DNA of 64,000 bases from Oscillospiraceae bacterium (GTDB lineage: Bacteria; Bacillota; Clostridia; Oscillospirales; Oscillospiraceae). The notes under the pieces were generated by a model. That model saw only the letters and a program-made list of their open reading frames with translations, searched no databases and had not been told where the DNA came from. The DNA is taken from assembly GCA_022799035.1 (NCBI GenBank), contig JAAWNQ010000003.1, positions 1-64,000 of the forward strand, written 5' to 3'. Positions 49,501-58,321 of the stretch are shown here, piece by piece. A program made the position numbers and the translations under genes. Within the stretch, counting starts at the first letter, position 1. Every line of letters starts with the position of its first letter.

Positions 49501-52472
49501 ACACCATCAGTGGTCAGGTCAAGGACAACAAGGGCCGGCCGGCTTCCGGCGCCCAGGTCTCGGTTGTGCGGATCGGTCATGGCGTAGTTGCCACGATCAC
49601 TGCGGACGGGCAAGGCCATTACAGGCTGGAGAACATGCCCAAGGGCATTTATGAGCTCTACGCCACCTATACCTACGGGGGAGAGAGTTTCCGCTCCCAG
49701 ACGGTTTATTGCTCGTTGTCGGCTGACGCTGTTCGGAATATTACCGTTGTTGTTCGTGAGCCCGGTGTTCAGACGAACACTGTGTTTGGCCGGGTTGTGG
49801 ACAAGGATGGCAAGCCGGCGCAGGGTATCCTGGTACACTGCTACAATTACGCGGAATATCCCAACACCATGCTGGTGGAGACGATCACCGATGCCAACGG
49901 CATGTACTCTTTCAAGGATTTGCCTGCGGATAACTATTACCTAAAATTCCTCAACCAGAGTGGCCAGGAACTTCTGGTGGAAGCTAAAGTAACATTCTCT
50001 GTTCCGAATACCTCCTTGGATATTGAGCTGCCTGACGCAGAGCTTACCGGCGAAATAGTGACCGACCCCAACAAATCGGGTACTGGCCTCCTTTCCGGCG
50101 TGGTTCTGGATAAGGATGGGCGTCCAGTCCAGGGTGCGGAGATCATCGTGGTGGACAAGTCTACCAATGACCACTCCGAGGCCATCACTACCGAGCCCAA
50201 TGGTTCTTTTGAGGCTGACCTTCCCGCCGGTGATTACACCGTTGAGGTCTGGAAGCCCTTTGACAACAATACTGACCTTCCCATCCGCGTGGATGATGAC
50301 GCCTCCGCCAAGGGGGATGGTGTTGTCACCGCCGATGGCTTTACCATCTCCGGCGATGTGCTGGATGATGATGGCAACCCCATGGAGGGCGTCACTGTCT
50401 ACCTCTACGGCGAGGATGGCCGGGTCATTCAGATCGGCGGCTCCCAGGCAGAGGAGCCTGAGACCAACGAGGCCCAGCCTATCCCTCCTGCCCCTGAAGC
50501 TCTTCTCCCCGAGGTTGAAACTGCCCCCGTTGATGAACCCACTGCGGAAGCGGAATCTTCCGAGGAGCAGGAAACTATGCTTGCGGCTGTCCTTGATCCC
50601 GCTATCCTTGAAGCGGTAGAGAAAACCCTCAATGAAGCCACGGATGAAGCCGATGTGGAGGCCGATGAGGAAGCTGGTGAGGATGTTGTCCTCTCTGATG
50701 AGCAGGAAAATGCCGTGGAACTTCATCCTGACGTCCTTCATTCGGAGGAAGCCTCTCAGATCCGCGGCAATGATGACAGCGGTTATGTCCGCATGGACGA
50801 GATGCAGACTGCTGCGGACGGCAAGTACATCTTTACGGGGTTGCCTGCCGGACGGTACATCGTCAAGATCGCCCGCGGCATTGGCGGCAATGGCGGCAGC
50901 ACGGATATCCCCGTCACCGTACAGCCCTTGCCGGAGATCCCCGATGGCGTGGATCTTACTGTGACCACAGACTCTTATACCGTTTCTGGCGTGGTGACGG
51001 ATAAGGATGGCGTACCTGTAGACGGCGCCCAGGTCTCCCTGCTGGATGAGGATGGCGATGAGGTAGCCTCTCTGACCACCGAGGCAGACGGTGCCTACCA
51101 GTTCGGCGCTTTGCCCGAGGGTAACTATACCGTGAACATCTTCTATCCCGACAGCGAGCATTTGGTCACTGGCGATGTGACCATCTCGGACGGCGGATTC
51201 ACTGCCTTCCCCGGCTGCGCCGTTACCGGCTCGGTCAAGGACAACAAGGGTAACGCTCTTGCCTATGTCACCGTTACATTCCAGGGTGAACACGCCTCCT
51301 ATACCGCCACTACCGACAAGGACGGTCTCTACCGTGTGGCGTTGGCGGATGGCAAGTACACCATGGCTGCCAGCTACCAGGGCAAAACGGCGGAAAAAAC
51401 CGTCACAGTAAGGGGCCAGACCCTCAAGGCTGACCTGACCATCATCCTCTCCGATGGCGGTTCCACCACCCCCGGCGATGGCTCGGGCAGCGGTGGAAAC
51501 GGCTCTGGCGGCACTGGTTCTGATGGCACTGGTTCTGGTGGCAGCGGCTCCGGCGGTGGCGGCGGTTCTATTCCCGCACCCGGGCCCGGCGAGACCATCC
51601 CCGGCGAGGATAAGACCTTTGTCCTCTCGGGCACGGTCACAAACAAGGACGGCGATCCTGTGGAGGGCGCAAACGTGACCGCCACAAATACCAAGACCGG
51701 CAAGACCTACGCTGACACCACTGGCGCGGACGGCAAATATGCCATTGCTGTGCCGATGGGCAGCTACACGATCTCTATCACCTACGGCGATACGCAATCC
51801 AGCTCCAAAGAAGATGTAACTGTTTCCAAGGATCTCATCCTGGACGCTATCTCCATGGACGGGCTGGACAAGCTGGTGCTTGCTTACGTCAAGGGCTATC
51901 CTGACGGCACTTTCAGCGGCGATATGCGTATCACCCGCAGCGAGGTGGCAGCTCTCATCTCCCGTGTGTCTGAGACCTTTGATGAGGACAAGAGCTATGC
52001 CGTTGACTTCCGGGATGTACCCGGTGACGCCTGGTATCTCAATAACCTTGGCTACTGCGTAGAGACTGGTCTCATCCAGGGCCGGGGCAACGGATACTTT
52101 GACCCCACAGCCAACATTACCCGTGCGGAGTTTGCCGCCATCGTAGCCCGCTTCTTGGATCTCCCCAATGAGGTGATCGGCCAGGTCTCCTACACCGATA
52201 CCGCTGGCAACTGGGCTGAAGGCTATATCGCCCAGCTCACCGCCAAGGGCATCGTGGAGGGCAAGGGGGACGGCAAGTTTGACCCCGACGCCGCCATCAC
52301 CCGCTATGAGGCGGTGACTATGCTCAACCGCATGTTGGAGCGTACTCCTGACAAGGCAGCTCTGGATGCGCTCATCGCCAATAGCACCATCCGGCCTTTT
52401 CCCGACCTTCAGTCCGAGCACTGGGCTTACTATCAGGTCTTGGAGGCTGCGTTCGACCACTACCACAAATAA
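43515..52472 (+). CDS. Giant SLH-anchored repeat protein (2985 aa)
   Basis: Signal peptide (LLSLLMVFCLLVGLFPG...ASA). Order of parts: a right-handed beta-helix with GGGI / NNKA repeats (about 60-395), InlB-type repeats (Y-x-F-x-G-W-Y...x-A-x-W, about 530-815), eleven Cna-B-like repeats with W-x-D-x-x-[ND]-x-x-x-x-R-P (about 818-1900), eight carboxypeptidase-regulatory-like repeats (x-I-S-G-x-V-x-D-x-x-G-x-P, about 1905-2650), an acidic insertion of about 110 residues within the fifth of these, a Gly/Ser linker (2648-2695) and three C-terminal SLH modules (about 2788-2975). It is a wall-attached fibrillar adhesin by architecture. Its partners are unknown. ATG 43515 follows a GAGGT site. Near-exact repeats could hide assembly errors. 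Confidence 0.9.
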   Translation: MKQKELNRLLSLLMVFCLLVGLFPGIGLTASAAEPDLWDADTPVTANARARIADEQELIKAINTCPNESILYLEGTSIIISKPIVIPEDKSIQLSGLGADKTIIVPSPTGEFPSGSSSLFVISERSKLMLNDLTLNGKEKTRGIVANKDGAEIYLVDVKVMDGSSGAESGGGIHLHGDVELTVRGDCSFSNNKANPVAPTAGGAIYVGPGSKLHLWGTADKPIKFYGNESHSGACIYAYKSHVLANYCEFGILGQGNHAGQRGGAIHCHATMVLQDCTVQENTSDQYGGGIYLSANADDVDGMAVLENTAVINNKATNSGGGIFVASNSSLFLKGATTVTGNHLETVEDSWDSNIHYTSESGKIVICDNEVGAVGISTISPTFRKLAVYSYGTIEASLREELKNRLAGCDYILNAQEDFLLTLSKKFSYDGDAWALMDKKSDTATGYKELDPAKFREGNLWLHLDPEYIHIHTGGSTIVKDQPRVVFDYNLPGMTAIISTHPKGTQLKRADGTWPADPGPTFYMDGVSFTFKGWYTDPRAGSKVDPDTQTITVNSDVVYYAHWDIKPDNPTGGTPAAGKMYLVYFDQNYPGGGFTSAYKVAGSFSFDVEYTFTNPETGDEESGTKTITVSIPWGWPGNPNRYGYQFKGWFTSATGGTEVNKGSWSPSQPTTTLYAQWLANSYPLTWDANGGTGGGNTTQSHDETVKPPTTIPTWIGYNFTGWYLDRSCTIPLTSGTLVTGPATFYAGWAPKEYTITWDAGYTGGAITTVKQYHDEKLNILPAPTREGYKFGGWYKGSTRAESYGTVKEDVTFTARWTNNSQEYTVKVDWNDHSNNDLVRPESITVSLMSNDIPTGLSYTLDASNADSSGNLWLYTFEGLDVTDAVSNPITYSVAITSSVPDEYVYGIQNNSAKEGYILMTHSLITRDVDAYVVWDDAGNQDGLRPSTVTLRLYANGEPVDDGEAKVALSGSGNTWFYRFHDVQKYYTDAAGNKGLEIIYTIKATATNPGELDGYTDDYHDYTAILTHSPATVSRTVHVEWQDNNDQDGKRPASAMVQLYADNVPLEGKVVLLSPANNWTYTWNDLPKYTSSGREVVYSARVSSTLVDYTAKSTGMTIEMTYVPSSTSISAFVTWTDELDADGLRPDYITAQLVADGKPTGDSQVLSATSGWTVSWTGYPIYKDGDRIEYTFEVDVPDGYSADYHGVYDTSGLSAVLTHERLKQSLTGNIAWEDRDNQSGGRMSRVAVYLCANGSVIDEDDKVWISADEDWEHTFSNLPIYQDGGKEIKYSIQLASDPGKYVPTTSKMTITMRLDPEYIDVPFQVIWDDNNDSDRARPNYVSVSLFVDGKPSDTSLSATAQNDWAVLFTHLDRYGANGLYRYTPKLTTVPDGYVAEYPTQSMVVLKRVAQTKDVTAFVTWLDNDDQYRERPERVTLSLYADHLDGNGPQHTGLVERCEAARDWSVTFEDVPAFHGGKNILYSVVASGNLPNYTISYDGLEVFMRHASYQPEVTTDYTAKVVWHDGHNAKTSRPYNILVTLYANGEVYKTQTLTEANLDETGYTWSYDFKKLPTKLDGEEVAYTIGVTEPAHYTAQTDGNTITLTHVQDIPLLLRWADQKNNDGFRPANLTLELYGDSVKTDTAVTLSGGSTSDSWRGSFSQIPVWSEAQMDREIVYTWAFAGNDLAGSGYTVNYNGFAETMVGNESLYPIDIARPGDVADVPVSVVWDDDFDRDGLRPNYLSVELYADDSATGKTRILTGSDEAVSWTDAFAALPVWQDGHRIQYSIRVNNMGEYTANPVPGDPLSVSMAHIPATEEITASVVWDDASNQGGLERFDVSAELLVDGQGSGIIGVLDADNNYRESWGEKYRFHDHGKPYAYSVRVTGQTQIPDDYDITVDGLTITVKRARFLLHGTVRDNGNKIVPTATVTLYGPGEVVLGQVITDSNGQYSFTVTPNKFILLASVYSDGNNSGTARATVTNSDVQADIKLTRSIVRYTISGQVKDNKGRPASGAQVSVVRIGHGVVATITADGQGHYRLENMPKGIYELYATYTYGGESFRSQTVYCSLSADAVRNITVVVREPGVQTNTVFGRVVDKDGKPAQGILVHCYNYAEYPNTMLVETITDANGMYSFKDLPADNYYLKFLNQSGQELLVEAKVTFSVPNTSLDIELPDAELTGEIVTDPNKSGTGLLSGVVLDKDGRPVQGAEIIVVDKSTNDHSEAITTEPNGSFEADLPAGDYTVEVWKPFDNNTDLPIRVDDDASAKGDGVVTADGFTISGDVLDDDGNPMEGVTVYLYGEDGRVIQIGGSQAEEPETNEAQPIPPAPEALLPEVETAPVDEPTAEAESSEEQETMLAAVLDPAILEAVEKTLNEATDEADVEADEEAGEDVVLSDEQENAVELHPDVLHSEEASQIRGNDDSGYVRMDEMQTAADGKYIFTGLPAGRYIVKIARGIGGNGGSTDIPVTVQPLPEIPDGVDLTVTTDSYTVSGVVTDKDGVPVDGAQVSLLDEDGDEVASLTTEADGAYQFGALPEGNYTVNIFYPDSEHLVTGDVTISDGGFTAFPGCAVTGSVKDNKGNALAYVTVTFQGEHASYTATTDKDGLYRVALADGKYTMAASYQGKTAEKTVTVRGQTLKADLTIILSDGGSTTPGDGSGSGGNGSGGTGSDGTGSGGSGSGGGGGSIPAPGPGETIPGEDKTFVLSGTVTNKDGDPVEGANVTATNTKTGKTYADTTGADGKYAIAVPMGSYTISITYGDTQSSSKEDVTVSKDLILDAISMDGLDKLVLAYVKGYPDGTFSGDMRITRSEVAALISRVSETFDEDKSYAVDFRDVPGDAWYLNNLGYCVETGLIQGRGNGYFDPTANITRAEFAAIVARFLDLPNEVIGQVSYTDTAGNWAEGYIAQLTAKGIVEGKGDGKFDPDAAITRYEAVTMLNRMLERTPDKAALDALIANSTIRPFPDLQSEHWAYYQVLEAAFDHYHK

Positions 52473-52481
52473 TCGTGCCAA

Positions 52482-52515
52482 GGGGGCGGACAGCTTGTCC
52501 GCCCCCCCAGTTTTT
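52482..52515 (+). terminator. Rho-independent terminator after the giant gene
   Basis: GGGGGCGGACA pairs with TGTCCGCCCCC over a short loop, then CCAGTTTTT. Confidence 0.85.
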
Positions 52516-52534
52516 AAGAAGGAAGGTGTCCCTC

Positions 52535-52918
52535 GTGTATTTTTTAGATGCGTCGCACCAGGCGTTTTATGAGCAGGCCATTATAGCGGAACAGGCAGAG
52601 AACAACCCTTCCCGCAAGGCCCTTTTTTATTGCTTGGGGCTGATGGAGGAAACACGGTACCATATCAGCGACCTATACAACTTTACCCGCCATACCACAA
52701 AAGATAGCGGCCTGTGGGCCAAGTGGCAGACCAGAGATACCCGTAAGGTCTGCAATCTGGCGTTCAATCTCTACAACGGATATACCGGGCGAAACAGTCT
52801 GTATGTTATGGACTTTACCCCCTGGCGTATCTTTGACAGCCCGTTGCGGCCCTATCTGTTCCAGGCAATAGATATCCGCTTCGGTGAAGAACCTACAATA
52901 AAGGAGGAATCCAAATGA
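52535..52918 (+). CDS. Small protein of DUF6075 type
   Basis: 127 residues from GTG 52535 (AAGGAAGG upstream). The pattern VYFLDASHQAFYEQ, then RKALFYCLGLMEETR-Y-H-I-S, resembles the DUF6075 family of small cytoplasmic proteins in Firmicutes; the match is by eye and tentative. It is odd that it lies between two exported SLH genes. The stop overlaps the next start by 4 nt (ATGA), so it is coupled to the SLH gene at 52915. Confidence 0.55.
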   Translation: MYFLDASHQAFYEQAIIAEQAENNPSRKALFYCLGLMEETRYHISDLYNFTRHTTKDSGLWAKWQTRDTRKVCNLAFNLYNGYTGRNSLYVMDFTPWRIFDSPLRPYLFQAIDIRFGEEPTIKEESK

Positions 52919-55900
52919 AACGTAAATTATTATCTATGGCGCTGGCCTGTACCATGTGCCTGTCTATGTTGCCCGCGCCCACGACTCTGGCCGCATCCAC
53001 GACCCGGTATGTGTCCCAAGATGGCGGTGAGGCCGGGGATGGCAGTATTGATAATCCCTACGCCACCATTCAGGACGCTTACGCCGCCTCTTCGGAGGGC
53101 GACACGATCTGTATTCAGGGTGAGTTGTCCCTCACTGAGCCGGTCACTCTGGATGACGGCAAGACCGTCACTCTCACCGGGCAGGATGGCGGCGCCCTGA
53201 CCTACATCGCCTCCACCAACATTTCCACTGCCTCGGCCGGAGTGCTCACCGTCAACTCCGGCCAAGTTACCATCCGTGACCTCACCGTGCAAATGCCCAC
53301 AGACAAAGCCGCCAACGGCAGATCTCTCTATGTGGGCCCGGGCGCTGAGGTCATTCTGGGGCGGGGCAGCGTTATCGCCAACGGCTACCTGGCTTACAGC
53401 GGCGGTAACATCTGTGTGGATGGCGGCAGCCTGACCATGGAGAACGGCTCCGCCGTCCAGGACGCCTACATTGCCAACAACACCGACTGCTATGGCGGCG
53501 GTGTGTGGGTAACAAACGGCGGCTCCTTTACCATGATTGGCGGTTCAATTTATGGAAATGTTCTTCATACCACCCAGGGCTATGGATGCTACGGTGGCGG
53601 TGTGGCTGTAGACGCCGATTCCACATTCGTTATGCAGGGCGGCGCCATTGAGGGCAACAGCGTAGACACTGCCGGTGGCGGTGTGTATGTGATCCCCGGC
53701 GGTGTAATGCAGTTGGGCGGCGATGTATCCATCTCCGGCAATACCGCTGGGGACACAGACAGCAACCTCTATATTGCCGAGGACGTCACCATCCACCTCA
53801 TCAACCCAGTCAGCGGTCAGATCGGCGTAAGCAGTGAGACCGCCGATTACCACGTCCCCATCGGCACAGGGGACGGCTACATCATGCTGCCCTCGGATGA
53901 GGACGCCTTTGCCTACGACAGCGGCGAATACGATATTCGTCTCAAGGACGATGCGCTGGTGCTCTATTGGTACACCGTTCAGGTTATTTCTTCTCTGGAC
54001 GGCGTGACCAGCGAGAATGAAGATACCGAGAACCCCATCGGACAGGACTATGATACCGTCCTTATCCCCGATGAGGGCTACCAGCTCCCGGAGAGTATCA
54101 CTGTCACTGTAGGCGGCAAGACCTTGGCAGAGGACAAATATTCCTACGACCCAGACACTGGGGCCTTACACATCCCCGCTGACCAGGTGGCAGGCAATAT
54201 CCGCCTCACTGTCGAGGCCGACGCCATCCGCTCCATCAGCGTGGAGACGGAGAACGTCTTTTCAGACGTGGATACTACCACCGCTATCTATCAGGATACG
54301 GTAGTCATCCGGCTTACCGCCGCGGATCGCTACGCTCTGCCCAACGAGGAGGACATCTCTATCTCGGGCACCTGCGGCCACAGCTATGACCGGGGCGTAG
54401 GCGTTCTCCTGCTCAATCGCATTTCCTCCGACATCACCGTGACCATCAAGGGCGCCGAGGTCTACCACACTCTGACCTTTGACCCCGGTGAGGGAAGCTG
54501 TGATACGACTGAGGTGGAGATCACCGAGAGCCAGCCCACTTTGGGCACGCTGCCCACCCCCTTCCGGGAGGGCTATACCTTCTCCGGCTGGTACGCCGGG
54601 GCGGAATTGGTTACCGCGGAGACGGTCAACCTGCTCACCGATGACCTCCACCTGACTGCCCGGTGGACACAGAAAACCAACATCACCTATGTGGTCGAGC
54701 ATTGGATGGAGTATGTGGCCAGCGGCGTCAATCCCGGATACAGCGGTCAGACCCTCCAAACCATGACTCACAATGGGGTCAGTCACCAGTATTACCGTTA
54801 TGCGGCCCCGGTCTTTGAGGACGGCATCGCCAATGGTCGGCTGGAGCTGGCTTCTTTTACCTTGGACGCCCTCACGGATGGTCTCGTCATGGACGGCTGC
54901 ACTCCCTCCGGGGCCAATATCTACAGCGTGGTCGTTGCCCCGGATGGTTCCTCGGTCTTCCCCCTGTTTTATGACCGTAACCACTACACTGTCCGCTATG
55001 ACGCCAACGGCGGCAACTTGGGCGGCAATGGAGTAAACACCACTGTCACCTACGGCAGCCAGTACGCTGTCATGCCCAGCCCCACCCGCGCGGGATATAC
55101 TTTTGCCGGGTGGTTCACCGAGGCCCATGGCGGTATGCAGGTTCAGGCCGGTGACGTCTACTTCGCCACCGCCGACCAGACCCTTTACGCCCATTGGACG
55201 CCTGTGGGTACGACCCCCTACACCGTGTACCATCTGGCTCAAAACCTCAAAGACAACACCGTGTCCCCGGACAAGATCCCGGACAACTATACTGTGGTTC
55301 ACACCGATCACCTCACCGGCACCTCTGATACCACCGTGGATCTGTACGCCATGGCTATGGAGGGCTTTATCCCCAGTGACGCCAACAACTACGCCATTAC
55401 CATCCTGGCGGACGGCAACTCCACCGCTTATCTCTACTATGACCGCAAGATCACGGATGTGGCCTTCGACTCCATGGGCGGCTCTGATGTGGAGTTTGAC
55501 ATGCGGCTCTACTACGGCGGCACCTTTGCCTTCCTCCCCGCCGCCCCTGTTAAGGTGGGCTATACCTTCGCTGGCTGGTACACGGGAACCGCCAGTATCG
55601 CCCGGCGGGTGGAGGCTGGCACTCCGATCAACGCCATCAACCCGGATGGCCTCACAGAGCTTACCCTCTATGCGAGATGGACGCCCAATACCTACGACCT
55701 GATTTTTGAGCCCCACGGCGGCGTCCTCTCTGCCCCCAAGCGCGTGACTTATGGTGAGGCCGTGGGCGAGCTGCCCACCGCCGCCCTGACGGGCTACACC
55801 TTTGCCGGCTGGTACGATAAGGACGGCAAGCTGGGTGTTCCCGAGGGCAATCTCATCACCGCGGAGACCATGGTCAACACCGATACCATCATTCAGGCGA

Positions 55901-57525
55901 AGGATGGAGTGGAGACCCCCAAGACCCTCTACGCCTGGTATGAGCCCGTAGAGATCACTCTGACCTTTGACGCCGGGGAAGGCCGTCTGGAGGGAGACCA
56001 CGACCTTACCGCCATCTATGACAATCCTCTGGGAGAGCTGCCTGTGCCTACCCGTGAGGGTTACACCTTCAAGGCGTGGCATCTTGATTCGGTAGACGGT
56101 CAGGCCATGACTGCCGACACGGTCTGCAAGCTGGTGGAGGATTCCACTCTGTATGCCGAGTACGCCCCCAACCTCTATGTGGTCAAGCTGGACGTCAACG
56201 GCGGCGACGCTTTGGACAAGCCCACTCTGTTGGGCACCTTTGACGCTCCGTACAGTCAGTTGCCCACGCCCACTCGGATGGGCCACACCTTCCTGGGCTG
56301 GTTCAATGTTGGCGGAGAGCAAGTCCAAAATGATACCGTCCTGACTACCCCGGCCGGACACACACTTACCGCCCGCTGGCAGGCCAACACCTACACCGTG
56401 ACCTTCCATGCTGGCGATGGTGCGGAACTGGAGGGGGCAGCGACCCGGACGGTCAGCTACGGCCAGCCCTACGGTGAGCTGCCCAGCCCCAAGCGGAGCG
56501 GTTATATGTTCTCCGGCTGGTTTACAGCAGAGAAAGACGGTTTGCTCGTGACCAAGGATACCGTGCTGTCCAACGCGGCGGATCACACTCTCTATGCCCA
56601 CTGGCAGATCCGCAGCAGCGGTGGCGGCGGTGGCGGTGGTGGTTCCTATGTCCCGCCCACCAACACCCTGACATTTGATACGGACGGCGGCAGTGATATT
56701 CCTCCTGTGCAGGGATCGCCCAACACCACTGTGGATCTGGACAAGTATAAGCCCTCCCGCCCCGGCTACACCTTTGTGGGCTGGAGTGTGGACGGCAAGG
56801 ACATTGTTACCTCCGTCAAGCTCAAGGGCGATATCGCCGTGATAGCCCTGTGGGAAAAGGGCAGTAATCTGAGCGCCATCCTGGAGATCGAGAAACATCA
56901 GGCGTACCTTGCCGGGTTCCCGGATGGGACGATCCGGCCCAACGATACCATTTCCCGGGCTGAGATCGCCCAGATGCTCTACCGGCTCCTGACGGTGGAC
57001 ACTCACCTGAGTTATGACACAGCGAAAAACGACTTTGTGGATGTGCCCGCCAACGAGTGGTACGGCATCCCCGTGTCCACCCTGGCCAATATGGGTATCC
57101 TCAAAGGCCGGGACGGTGGCCGCTTTGATCCTTCCGCCCCCATCTCCCGTGCTGAGTTTGCCGTTATCATGTCCCGGTTCGAGGGCGGCAGCTATATCGG
57201 AGAGGATCGTTTTGACGATATAGCCGATTGCTGGGCCAAGGCTGAGATCAACTATGTGGCCGACCTCGGCTGGGTCAAGGGTGACGAGGAGGGACGGTTT
57301 CTCCCTGACCGTTTCTTGACCCGTGCCGAGGTGGTAACGGTTCTCAACCGTGCCCTGGGCCGCTGCCTGGAGACCGTTGAGGATCTTCTGTCCGGCACAA
57401 AGACCTTCCCGGACAACGCGGATGAAACCGCATGGTACTATCTGGACATCCAGGAGGCAGCCAACAGCCACAGCTATACCCGCAAGGCTGACGGCGTCCA
57501 CGAGACTTGGACGCTGGAAAAATAA
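52915..57525 (+). CDS. SLH-anchored InlB-repeat surface protein (1536 aa)
   Basis: Signal peptide (LLSMALACTMCLSMLP...LAA). A beta-helix (about 28-305) of GGGV / GGNI repeats comes first, then a linker, then about nine InlB-type (Listeria-Bacteroides) repeats with G-Y-T-F-x-G-W-Y and L-Y-A-x-W ends (about 518-1300), a Gly-rich linker (SSGGGGGGGGS), and three SLH modules (about 1320-1510). Its build parallels the giant protein at 43515 and probably serves the same cell-surface role. ATG overlaps the stop of the preceding gene. It ends before a hairpin at 57532. Confidence 0.9.
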   Translation: MKRKLLSMALACTMCLSMLPAPTTLAASTTRYVSQDGGEAGDGSIDNPYATIQDAYAASSEGDTICIQGELSLTEPVTLDDGKTVTLTGQDGGALTYIASTNISTASAGVLTVNSGQVTIRDLTVQMPTDKAANGRSLYVGPGAEVILGRGSVIANGYLAYSGGNICVDGGSLTMENGSAVQDAYIANNTDCYGGGVWVTNGGSFTMIGGSIYGNVLHTTQGYGCYGGGVAVDADSTFVMQGGAIEGNSVDTAGGGVYVIPGGVMQLGGDVSISGNTAGDTDSNLYIAEDVTIHLINPVSGQIGVSSETADYHVPIGTGDGYIMLPSDEDAFAYDSGEYDIRLKDDALVLYWYTVQVISSLDGVTSENEDTENPIGQDYDTVLIPDEGYQLPESITVTVGGKTLAEDKYSYDPDTGALHIPADQVAGNIRLTVEADAIRSISVETENVFSDVDTTTAIYQDTVVIRLTAADRYALPNEEDISISGTCGHSYDRGVGVLLLNRISSDITVTIKGAEVYHTLTFDPGEGSCDTTEVEITESQPTLGTLPTPFREGYTFSGWYAGAELVTAETVNLLTDDLHLTARWTQKTNITYVVEHWMEYVASGVNPGYSGQTLQTMTHNGVSHQYYRYAAPVFEDGIANGRLELASFTLDALTDGLVMDGCTPSGANIYSVVVAPDGSSVFPLFYDRNHYTVRYDANGGNLGGNGVNTTVTYGSQYAVMPSPTRAGYTFAGWFTEAHGGMQVQAGDVYFATADQTLYAHWTPVGTTPYTVYHLAQNLKDNTVSPDKIPDNYTVVHTDHLTGTSDTTVDLYAMAMEGFIPSDANNYAITILADGNSTAYLYYDRKITDVAFDSMGGSDVEFDMRLYYGGTFAFLPAAPVKVGYTFAGWYTGTASIARRVEAGTPINAINPDGLTELTLYARWTPNTYDLIFEPHGGVLSAPKRVTYGEAVGELPTAALTGYTFAGWYDKDGKLGVPEGNLITAETMVNTDTIIQAKDGVETPKTLYAWYEPVEITLTFDAGEGRLEGDHDLTAIYDNPLGELPVPTREGYTFKAWHLDSVDGQAMTADTVCKLVEDSTLYAEYAPNLYVVKLDVNGGDALDKPTLLGTFDAPYSQLPTPTRMGHTFLGWFNVGGEQVQNDTVLTTPAGHTLTARWQANTYTVTFHAGDGAELEGAATRTVSYGQPYGELPSPKRSGYMFSGWFTAEKDGLLVTKDTVLSNAADHTLYAHWQIRSSGGGGGGGGSYVPPTNTLTFDTDGGSDIPPVQGSPNTTVDLDKYKPSRPGYTFVGWSVDGKDIVTSVKLKGDIAVIALWEKGSNLSAILEIEKHQAYLAGFPDGTIRPNDTISRAEIAQMLYRLLTVDTHLSYDTAKNDFVDVPANEWYGIPVSTLANMGILKGRDGGRFDPSAPISRAEFAVIMSRFEGGSYIGEDRFDDIADCWAKAEINYVADLGWVKGDEEGRFLPDRFLTRAEVVTVLNRALGRCLETVEDLLSGTKTFPDNADETAWYYLDIQEAANSHSYTRKADGVHETWTLEK

Positions 57526-57531
57526 CAGACA

Positions 57532-57561
57532 AGCGGCGGGAAGCCCACGCTTCCCGCCGCT
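57532..57561. terminator. Perfect hairpin between converging genes
   Basis: AGCGGCGGGAAGC pairs with GCTTCCCGCCGCT (13 bp, 4-nt loop). No T run on either strand, so it is a terminator-like or transcript-insulating structure. Confidence 0.6.
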
Positions 57562-57573
57562 TGAAGAAAACCT

Positions 57574-57912
57574 TTACCGCATCTCAATAAAGCTACTGAT
57601 CAAATCTACCGCTTCTGCGATCAAATCTGCCGGGGCCTTTTCCACAAAGGTAGCATTCCGGCTGTTCAGATCCAGCATTCTGGCCTGATCGCAAAGTACG
57701 ACCCCATCTATCTTAGTTGTTCCGTTCAGACGAAGGTGGAAGGGCAACCCCCGATCCGTGTGCGTGATGGGACAGACCATAGTGAAGTGATTGATTCGAT
57801 TGAACAGATCGTTGCTGACCACCAGCCCCGGCCTGCGTCCTTTTTGCTCATGACCAGCCTGGGGATCAAAGTCCAGGTAGATAATATCGCCCTGTTCAAA
57901 AACTGTTACCAT
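57574..57912 (-). CDS. mazF: MazF/PemK family endoribonuclease toxin
   Basis: 112 residues with the family's N-terminal FEQGDIIYLDFDPQAGHEQKGRRP (G-D-I...D-P-x-x-G-x-E-Q-x-G-R-R-P) and VVSNDLFNRINHFTMVCPIT. MazF cleaves mRNA at short sequences. It is the second gene of an operon; its start overlaps the end of the antitoxin gene by 7 nt. Confidence 0.9.
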   Translation of the reverse strand: MVTVFEQGDIIYLDFDPQAGHEQKGRRPGLVVSNDLFNRINHFTMVCPITHTDRGLPFHLRLNGTTKIDGVVLCDQARMLDLNSRNATFVEKAPADLIAEAVDLISSFIEMR

Positions 57913-58169
57913 ATTTCATCCCCCTCGGGGCCACCCCAATCGACCTCTTGTTGCTCCACCCTGGGGATCTGGTCAATGGGTTTTCCATAGAAAGCCGTAA
58001 GGCGTTCCTCTAAAGTCCGATGTGGAACCTTAGCCTTCTTGATTTGGATTCCATCGGCTACCTGGATAAGTTCAACCTTGTCATTCTCCTGAATATCCAG
58101 GGCATCCAGCAGAACTTTTGGAATCCGAAGCCCTTGGCTGTTGCCCCAACGCTGGATCGTAGCTTGCAT
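57906..58169 (-). CDS. mazE: MazE/AbrB-type antitoxin
   Basis: 87 residues from ATG 58169 (GGGAGGTG 6 nt upstream). N-terminal SpoVT/AbrB-like swapped-hairpin DNA-binding domain: QRWGNSQGLRIPKVLLDALD. It neutralises the MazF toxin and represses the shared promoter. The partner starts within its last codons. Confidence 0.9.
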   Translation of the reverse strand: MQATIQRWGNSQGLRIPKVLLDALDIQENDKVELIQVADGIQIKKAKVPHRTLEERLTAFYGKPIDQIPRVEQQEVDWGGPEGDEIW

Positions 58170-58200
58170 CAGTAGCACCTCCCACAAACGTTATATCTAC

Positions 58201-58229
58201 AGTATATACAAAGTATAAACAAGTGTCAA
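58201..58229 (-). promoter_or_regulatory. Promoter of mazEF
   Basis: On the minus strand TTGACA (58229-58224), a 17-bp spacer and TATACT (58206-58201): a near-consensus sigma-A promoter. Confidence 0.8.
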
Positions 58230-58321
58230 GTAATTTATTAACCCAAAATCCTTCCAGTCCTCGTTACTCAAAAGCAGAACCCGCAAATTTCAACGAGGTC
58301 ATGAAAGAAAGGAGACATCAA

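Noticed and set aside
43542-57501. Long open frames on the minus strand opposite the repeat proteins (up to about 1080 codons)
   Set aside because: They are antisense to clear repeat proteins with signal peptides and SLH domains; the frames lack ribosome sites and sensible domains and arise from high GC at third codon positions.
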